Source: an uncultured Eubacteriales bacterium
Lineage (GTDB): Bacteria > Bacillota > Clostridia > Oscillospirales > Oscillospiraceae
Direction: 5' to 3'
Assembly (NCBI GenBank): GCA_900552725.1
Contig: USAT01000004.1
Location: 1 to 46,750 of the forward strand
DNA length: 46,750 bases
Both the position numbers and the translations under genes were made by a program. The notes under the pieces were generated by a model. The model had not been told where the DNA came from, ran no database searches, and saw nothing but the letters and a program-made list of their open reading frames with translations. This document shows, piece by piece, positions 43,601 to 46,750 of this stretch. Within the stretch, counting starts at the first letter, position 1. Every line of letters begins with the position of its first letter.

Positions 43601-44487
43601 GCGATGATGCCTAGATTGGCTTGAATCTTCTCATTATTGGCGCTCATTGCCTCCTGATCGGCGGCGATAGTCTGGCGCAGCTGCTTTTCCTCCTCCGACA
43701 TGTTGGGGGTAAAATCCAGAGCGCTTTTCAGCGCATCCACGGCCTTGTTCAGCGCATCGGTCACGCTGTCACCAATGCCGTTGGCAGCCTGCCGGATGCC
43801 GTCGTCCAGCGCGGCCTGCGCGTCGGTGACCTGCTTTTTGGCGCTGCTGAGCTGGCCCGCCGCCTTATCCAGCAGCTTTCCCGCATTCTGGCGGATAGTC
43901 TCCGTCAGGGCAGCCATCTTCTCCGCGTCCAGCACCACATGCATCTCACGATCCACCGTGCCGGCGATATCCACGCTGGCCACGCCCGTGATGCCCGTCA
44001 GCTTGGCGGTCAGCTCCTCATCCACGAAGTCGCTCAGCTCGCCCACGTCCATGGTATCGCTGCTGATGGCGGCCACCATGACGGGGATCATGGAGGGGTT
44101 CACCTTCAATATGTAGGGAGAGGACACCGTGTCGCTCCACTGGCCCTCCAGCGCGGAGATCTGCTGCTGGATATCGATGCCCAGCGAGTCCATATTGGCG
44201 CCGTTTTCAAACTCCAGCACCACCATGGATACGCTGTTCTGGCTGGTGGAGGTGATGTTTTTCAGCTGATCCAGCGTCGCCAGCGACTTCTCCAGCGGCT
44301 TTGTGATCTCCTCCTCTATGCTCTCCGGGCTTGCGCCGGGGTCGCTGGTGACCACGATCACATAGGGATAGTCCATGTTGGGCATCAGGTCGGGGGTCAT
44401 TTTCAGATAGGCCACCACGCCCAATACCAGAATGGCCAGCGCCACCACATAGACGGTCAACGGTTTTTTCACACTAAAGCCGGGCAC
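40627..44487 (-). CDS. RND-family efflux transporter (HAE1/AcrB-like) with coiled-coil insertion
   Basis: This is a 1286-residue inner-membrane transporter. It shows the usual duplicated RND plan: TM1 near residue 10 (FSVKKPLTVYVVALAILVLG), a large extracytoplasmic loop, six helices with NSVVVIENIYRLRAKGA, a second TM7/loop (SLALLLLTGIVTVSRGFSFM) and six final helices with NNGIVLVDYINQQR. The first loop carries a long coiled-coil insertion (about 200-420), common in Clostridia. The start at 44544 lacks an SD and would sit 14 nt from the predicted transcription start. The GTG at 44487 has GAGAGGAAG six nt upstream and matches the normal N-terminus, so I prefer it. No membrane-fusion or outer-membrane partner is encoded nearby. 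The substrate is unknown: drugs, lipids or other hydrophobic compounds. Confidence 0.9.
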   Translation of the reverse strand: MPGFSVKKPLTVYVVALAILVLGVVAYLKMTPDLMPNMDYPYVIVVTSDPGASPESIEEEITKPLEKSLATLDQLKNITSTSQNSVSMVVLEFENGANMDSLGIDIQQQISALEGQWSDTVSSPYILKVNPSMIPVMVAAISSDTMDVGELSDFVDEELTAKLTGITGVASVDIAGTVDREMHVVLDAEKMAALTETIRQNAGKLLDKAAGQLSSAKKQVTDAQAALDDGIRQAANGIGDSVTDALNKAVDALKSALDFTPNMSEEEKQLRQTIAADQEAMSANNEKIQANLGIIADPDATEEEKAAAAAENETLTAANLELAQRLTENNRRLAQLVAQRTEDQLRQGVDEMEKAIQDIENFLNDPNRFDSLGNQISGGVESMLDGVLLMTEGNVQLKLAMQQIEEGEKQLAQTRRQVLEQLDLNGMLSVAMIEQLLTVQDFSMPAGYIDDNDGISYMVSVGNEISTTEELEDMVLFDLGIDGMEPIRLSDVATVFYTDNADEIYAKLDGKNGIIASFTKQSNYATAEVSDNITARLDQLTQEYQGISFKPLMDQGDYIHLIVETIVSSLLWGALFSVVVLFLFLRDWRPTLITLISIPTSVIFAVVLMYFTGVTINMISLSGLLVAVGMLVDNSVVVIENIYRLRAKGATVVQAAVSGAQQVLGAIASSTLTTVCVFAPIVFVEGLTRELFTDLALTITYSLLASLLVALTVVPAMASGMLQRPLVQKPGLLDKIYPAYKKAIIWSLDHKAAVLAGSLALLLLTGIVTVSRGFSFMPDMDMNSVNVTVYMPEDCTREEAVEYTDEVARRCMTVEGVDAVGAMIQADTALTMMTTTGSGEYDATIYITLPDDYSGNSVGKEIEALCADMDCKVTAENVMSGMMSYVTGNGVSLKVYSEDMETLQSTARTIAARIEQVEGTVDVSDGLEDAAQALHVTVDRTKAMEHGMTVAQIYMQVAAALNTTSTGTDMVLDDTSMQLIIQQDESSKMTVETLPELKIDPDSAMSSAMSGGTSSGSSSSSLSAMSGTEDEDTDNSFLLKDVATVEKTVSLNTISRDQQRRCVTVTAGIADGKNVTLVSDQVTKAVEAMELPEGATIEFNGENEQIMEAMGQVLLMLLLGIVLVYFVMVAQFQSLREPFIIMFTIPLAFTGGFLALLLSGTELSVISLIGFVMLVGIIVNNGIVLVDYINQQRLAGMERREAIIDAGITRLRPILMTSLTTILGLIVTALAKNAGTSLIQPVALVCIGGLLYATLMTLFVVPCMYEIVSKKKLRHVDEKELEILQD

Positions 44488-44564
44488 GAAATTCTTCCTC
44501 TCTTCAGCGCCATAGGGCGCGCCATATGTACGGAAACGGCGCATACGCCGTGTTTTGACGCTTT

Positions 44565-44593
44565 AGTTTACCACCTCTTGTTTTTCAAATCAA
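44565..44593 (-). promoter_or_regulatory. Sigma-A promoter of the RND transporter gene
   Basis: On the minus strand a -35 box TTGATT (44593-44588), a 17-nt spacer and a -10 box TAAACT (44570-44565). Confidence 0.65.
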
Positions 44594-44735
44594 TCGCTGC
44601 GGGCAAAAATTTACGTTTCTGTTACATTTATTAAGATAGTATAGGGGATTGCTGGGAAAATCCCGGTGTTTGGGGGCAAAATAGTTCGAGGGTCGTACTA
44701 TTTTAAGTGAAAAGAGAAGAGTGAAAAGAAGCGGT

Positions 44736-44754
44736 ATGCCGCCTACGGCGGCAT
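44736..44754. repeat. Small perfect hairpin
   Basis: ATGCCGCC and GGCGGCAT enclose TAC in the gene-free stretch between hemW and the RND gene. A weak extra terminator is possible; the role is unclear. Confidence 0.4.
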
Positions 44755-44786
44755 GATTAAAATAGATTCGGAGCCGCTCATATGCA

Positions 44787-44819
44787 AAGGTCACGGCAGG
44801 GGATCCCTGCCGTGACCTT
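44787..44819 (-). terminator. Terminator after hemW
   Basis: AAGGTCACGGCAGGG and CCCTGCCGTGACCTT form a perfect 15-bp stem with a GAT loop just beyond the hemW stop. The T tract on the minus strand is short (TTTGCAT). Confidence 0.75.
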
Positions 44820-44822
44820 GTC

Positions 44823-46010
44823 TTATACGTCGATCTTGAAGTCGCCCTCGGCGGCACGCTGGAGCTTCTGCTGCCGCGCCCGGCCCACCGCCTCCTGCAG
44901 GGAGACGATGATGGTGTTGGACACGAAGAAGCCCCGGGGCGTCAGGCACCAGCCCTTTTCCGTCCGGACGGCGAAGCCGTGGGCCTCGTACTGCACCAGC
45001 AGCTCCTCCATAGGCTGGAACTTCTGGCGGAACTGCCGCTCGAAATAGCCGCTGTCGATGCCCCGGGTGGTGCGCAGCGACAGCATGATGTACTCCAGAT
45101 CCCGGTCAAGGGGCGGGATCTCCTCCAGCTCCGACAAGTGCAGGTCTCCGGCGATGTAGGCGTCCAGATTCCGCTCATAGGCGAAGCGGACGCCGCCCAT
45201 GTCGGAGTGGGCGCCGGGGCCGAAGCCTGCGTATTCGCCCAGCGTCCAGTATTTCAGGTTGTGGCGGCTCTCATACCCCGGCTGGGCGAAGTTGGAGATC
45301 TCGTACTGCTCATAGCCGTGCTTTTTCAGGTAATCCACCGTCCACAGATACATGTCCGCCTGGGTGTCGTCGTCGGGAATATCGGTGCGCTGACGCTGCT
45401 GCCACAGGGGAGTGCCCGGTTCGATCTTCAGGCCGTAGCAGCTGATGTGCTTCGGCTCCAGCGCCGCGGCAGAACGGAGGGTATCCTGCCACGCCGCCAG
45501 CGACTGGCCCGGCAGGCCGTAGATCAGGTCGAGACTCAGATTCTCCAGCCCGGCCATCCGGGCTGCCGCCACTGCGGAGAGCACCTGCTCCCAGGTATGT
45601 ACCCGGCCGATGCGCCGCAGCAGCTCGTCATCCGCCGCCTGCGCGCCCAGGGAAATACGGTTAAAGCCCGCCTTACGCAAGGCCCGCAGGGTCTTCCAGT
45701 CCTCGGCGCTGTCGGGGTTGGCTTCCAGGGTGATCTCCGCGTCGGCGGCCACATGATAGCGCTTTTTCACGGTTTTCAGCAGCTTTATCAGCCGTTTTTC
45801 CCCCAGATAGCTGGGGGTGCCGCCGCCGAAGTACACCGTATCCACCGTGTGGGCGGTGCACCGGGGCGCCACCTCCTCCAGATGGCGGATCAGGGCGGCG
45901 GTATAGGCGTCCATCTTCTCCTCGCTGTGGGGCAGGGAGTAGAAGTCGCAGTAGGCGCACTTGCTCTTGCAGAAGGGGATGTGGAGATACAGGCCCAGTG
46001 TCTTTTCCAT
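44823..46010 (-). CDS. hemW: HemW-like radical SAM heme chaperone
   Basis: This 395-residue radical SAM protein has the family cluster motif CKSKCAYCDFYS (residues 14-25), VYFGGGTPSYL (about 59-69), LEANPDS, FNRISLGAQAADDELLRRIGR and the C-terminal HemW domain ending in LTPRGFFVSNTIIVSL. It resembles coproporphyrinogen III oxidase HemN, but the CxxxCxxC motif without a fourth Cys and the short N-terminus point to HemW, a heme-transfer chaperone. The start overlaps the ferredoxin stop (TGATG), so the two are cotranscribed. The ferredoxin may supply electrons or be a chance partner. Confidence 0.92.
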   Translation of the reverse strand: MEKTLGLYLHIPFCKSKCAYCDFYSLPHSEEKMDAYTAALIRHLEEVAPRCTAHTVDTVYFGGGTPSYLGEKRLIKLLKTVKKRYHVAADAEITLEANPDSAEDWKTLRALRKAGFNRISLGAQAADDELLRRIGRVHTWEQVLSAVAAARMAGLENLSLDLIYGLPGQSLAAWQDTLRSAAALEPKHISCYGLKIEPGTPLWQQRQRTDIPDDDTQADMYLWTVDYLKKHGYEQYEISNFAQPGYESRHNLKYWTLGEYAGFGPGAHSDMGGVRFAYERNLDAYIAGDLHLSELEEIPPLDRDLEYIMLSLRTTRGIDSGYFERQFRQKFQPMEELLVQYEAHGFAVRTEKGWCLTPRGFFVSNTIIVSLQEAVGRARQQKLQRAAEGDFKIDV

Positions 46011-46255
46011 CAGGCATCCTCCTTCCTGTCACGCTGGATCATGGTGATGGCGTCATAAAAGCAGTTGCCCCGGCAGGAGCGGCAGCCGATGCATTTGTCC
46101 GCATCCAGATCGTAAAAGCCGTCCGGCCGCTGGAACATGCACTCCACAGGGCAGAACATGGCGCACCAGCCGCACCCGGTGCAGGATACCGGGTCGATAA
46201 CGGCGTATTGCAGCGGCTTGCGGCCGAAGAGATAATAATTGTCGGGTAAGCTCAT
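46010..46255 (-). CDS. Small 2[4Fe-4S] ferredoxin
   Basis: This 81-residue protein has two cluster motifs: CTGCGWCAMFCPVEC and CIGCRSCRGNCFYD. The Pro after the last Cys of the second motif is replaced by Phe. It is an electron carrier in the cytosol, in an operon with hemW. The ATG at 46255 has a GAGGTG SD six to nine nt upstream and follows a strong promoter; the longer frame from 46384 would start upstream of that promoter. Confidence 0.88.
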   Translation of the reverse strand: MSLPDNYYLFGRKPLQYAVIDPVSCTGCGWCAMFCPVECMFQRPDGFYDLDADKCIGCRSCRGNCFYDAITMIQRDRKEDA

Positions 46256-46282
46256 AATGATGCACCTCATTTCTGAATGTTT

Positions 46283-46311
46283 ATTATACGCCCAACGGCT
46301 TCTTTTATCAA
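46283..46311 (-). promoter_or_regulatory. Near-consensus promoter of the ferredoxin-hemW operon
   Basis: On the minus strand a -35 box TTGATA (46311-46306), a 17-nt spacer and a -10 box TATAAT (46288-46283), about 28 nt before the start codon. Confidence 0.8.
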
Positions 46312-46371
46312 TGCATGATTTTCCATCTGCGGGGCAAACTAACTCCAAAACAGGGAAAGGCCGTGGAAAAT

Positions 46372-46704
46372 ATGGACATGTCACCCAAGGAATATCAGGA
46401 ATATCTCAAGAGCATCAACCCCAAATCGCCGGTGTGGAAAAACGTGGCGCTGGCGTTTCTGGTGGGCGGCGCCATCTGCTGTGTGGGGCAGGCTCTCGGC
46501 GATTGGTACCGCTTTCTGGGATTGAATTTGGAGGACGCGGGCACCGCCACGTCGGTGACACTGGTGTTTCTCTCGGCGCTGTTTACGGGGCTGGGGCTGT
46601 ATCACCGGCTGGCCCGGTACGCCGGGGCAGGCACGCTGGTGCCCATCACCGGTTTTGCCAACGCTGTGGCTTCTCCCGCCATCGACTTCCGGGCCGAGGA
46701 TTGA
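46372..46704 (+). CDS. spoVAC: SpoVAC-like spore membrane protein, C-terminally short
   Basis: This 110-residue protein has SPVWKNVALAFLVGGAICCV, then ATSVTLVFLSALFTGLGLYH and AGAGTLVPITGFANAVASPA, clearly the SpoVAC family. These proteins belong to the channel that loads dipicolinic acid into spores and releases it on germination. Usual length is about 150 residues; here the frame stops at FRAED, where homologues continue with a glycine-rich stretch and a last membrane helix. No other frame continues the homology. Either the gene is truncated or it is a diverged short form. A TATAAT (46707-46712) and a possible ATG (46742, after GAGTGAG) suggest another gene begins at the window edge. The start codon is uncertain; 46372 lacks a strong SD. 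Confidence 0.75.
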   Translation: MDMSPKEYQEYLKSINPKSPVWKNVALAFLVGGAICCVGQALGDWYRFLGLNLEDAGTATSVTLVFLSALFTGLGLYHRLARYAGAGTLVPITGFANAVASPAIDFRAED

Positions 46705-46750
46705 CCTATAATAGACATACAGTCGGTTCTATGGAGTGAGTATGCTGATT

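Noticed and set aside
44487..44544. Upstream ATG (44544) as start of the RND gene
   Set aside because: It has no SD, would leave only a 14-nt leader and adds residues absent from the normal RND N-terminus.
44823..46010. HemN (oxygen-independent coproporphyrinogen oxidase) as the identity of the radical SAM gene
   Set aside because: The N-terminus is short and the cluster motif lacks the extra Cys and flanking residues expected of HemN, so HemW fits better.

Overview
The window looks like chromosomal DNA of a high-GC, spore-forming gut Firmicute, probably Oscillospirales (relatives of Flavonifractor, Intestinimonas or Pseudoflavonifractor). The clues are GC-rich codon use, sigma-A type promoters, a spoVAC gene, dockerin-bearing and BspA-like surface proteins, a Clostridia-type RND pump and many antisense shadow ORFs. 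The genus is an inference; no rRNA is present.

Layout. 1-2350 (+): two CobW/YjiA-type metal-chaperone GTPases, one with a very His/Asp-rich loop, the other fused to a DUF1980-like C-terminal domain. 2747-7225 (+): a secreted SLH/leucine-rich-repeat/dockerin protein with a triplicated 510-bp block. 7430-11188 (+): a membrane-linked XRE regulator with its own operator, then a sugar-type ABC importer (binding lipoprotein and two permeases, no ATPase). 11509-12411 (+): a LysR regulator. From 12448 to 40041 everything is on the minus strand. Reading with transcription: a surface-protein cluster (40041 to 19607), a cobamide assembly operon (19524 to 14803; TIM-barrel protein, cobT, cobU, cobS, a short cobU paralogue, an alpha-ribazole-phosphatase-like gene, yqeC), then a methyltransferase/xdhC/NTPase unit (14664 to 12448). 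40627-44487 (-) is an RND transporter, 44823-46255 (-) is a ferredoxin plus hemW, and 46372-46704 (+) is a C-terminally short spoVAC.

Main result. The surface cluster starts with a near-consensus promoter (40480-40508), a cobalamin riboswitch (about 40217-40463) and two tandem intrinsic terminators. A second, smaller cobalamin-riboswitch-like aptamer (26396-26510) precedes the 2026-residue surface protein. The riboswitch-controlled genes encode (a) a DUF4430 surface protein, (b) a membrane-anchored protein with terpenoid-cyclase/prenyltransferase-type alpha/alpha repeats, (c) a MoxR ATPase, (d) a DUF58 protein, (e) a transglutaminase-like membrane protein that lacks the catalytic Cys, (f, g) two giant surface proteins and (h) a DUF4430 lipoprotein. 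Animal intrinsic factor and transcobalamin consist of exactly such an alpha/alpha barrel joined to a DUF4430-type beta domain. I therefore infer that this is a B12-repressed cell-surface corrinoid-capture system, a split bacterial transcobalamin analogue, next to genes that turn salvaged cobinamide into complete cobamide. Domain and riboswitch calls come from reading the sequence. Corrinoid binding is inferred and untested.
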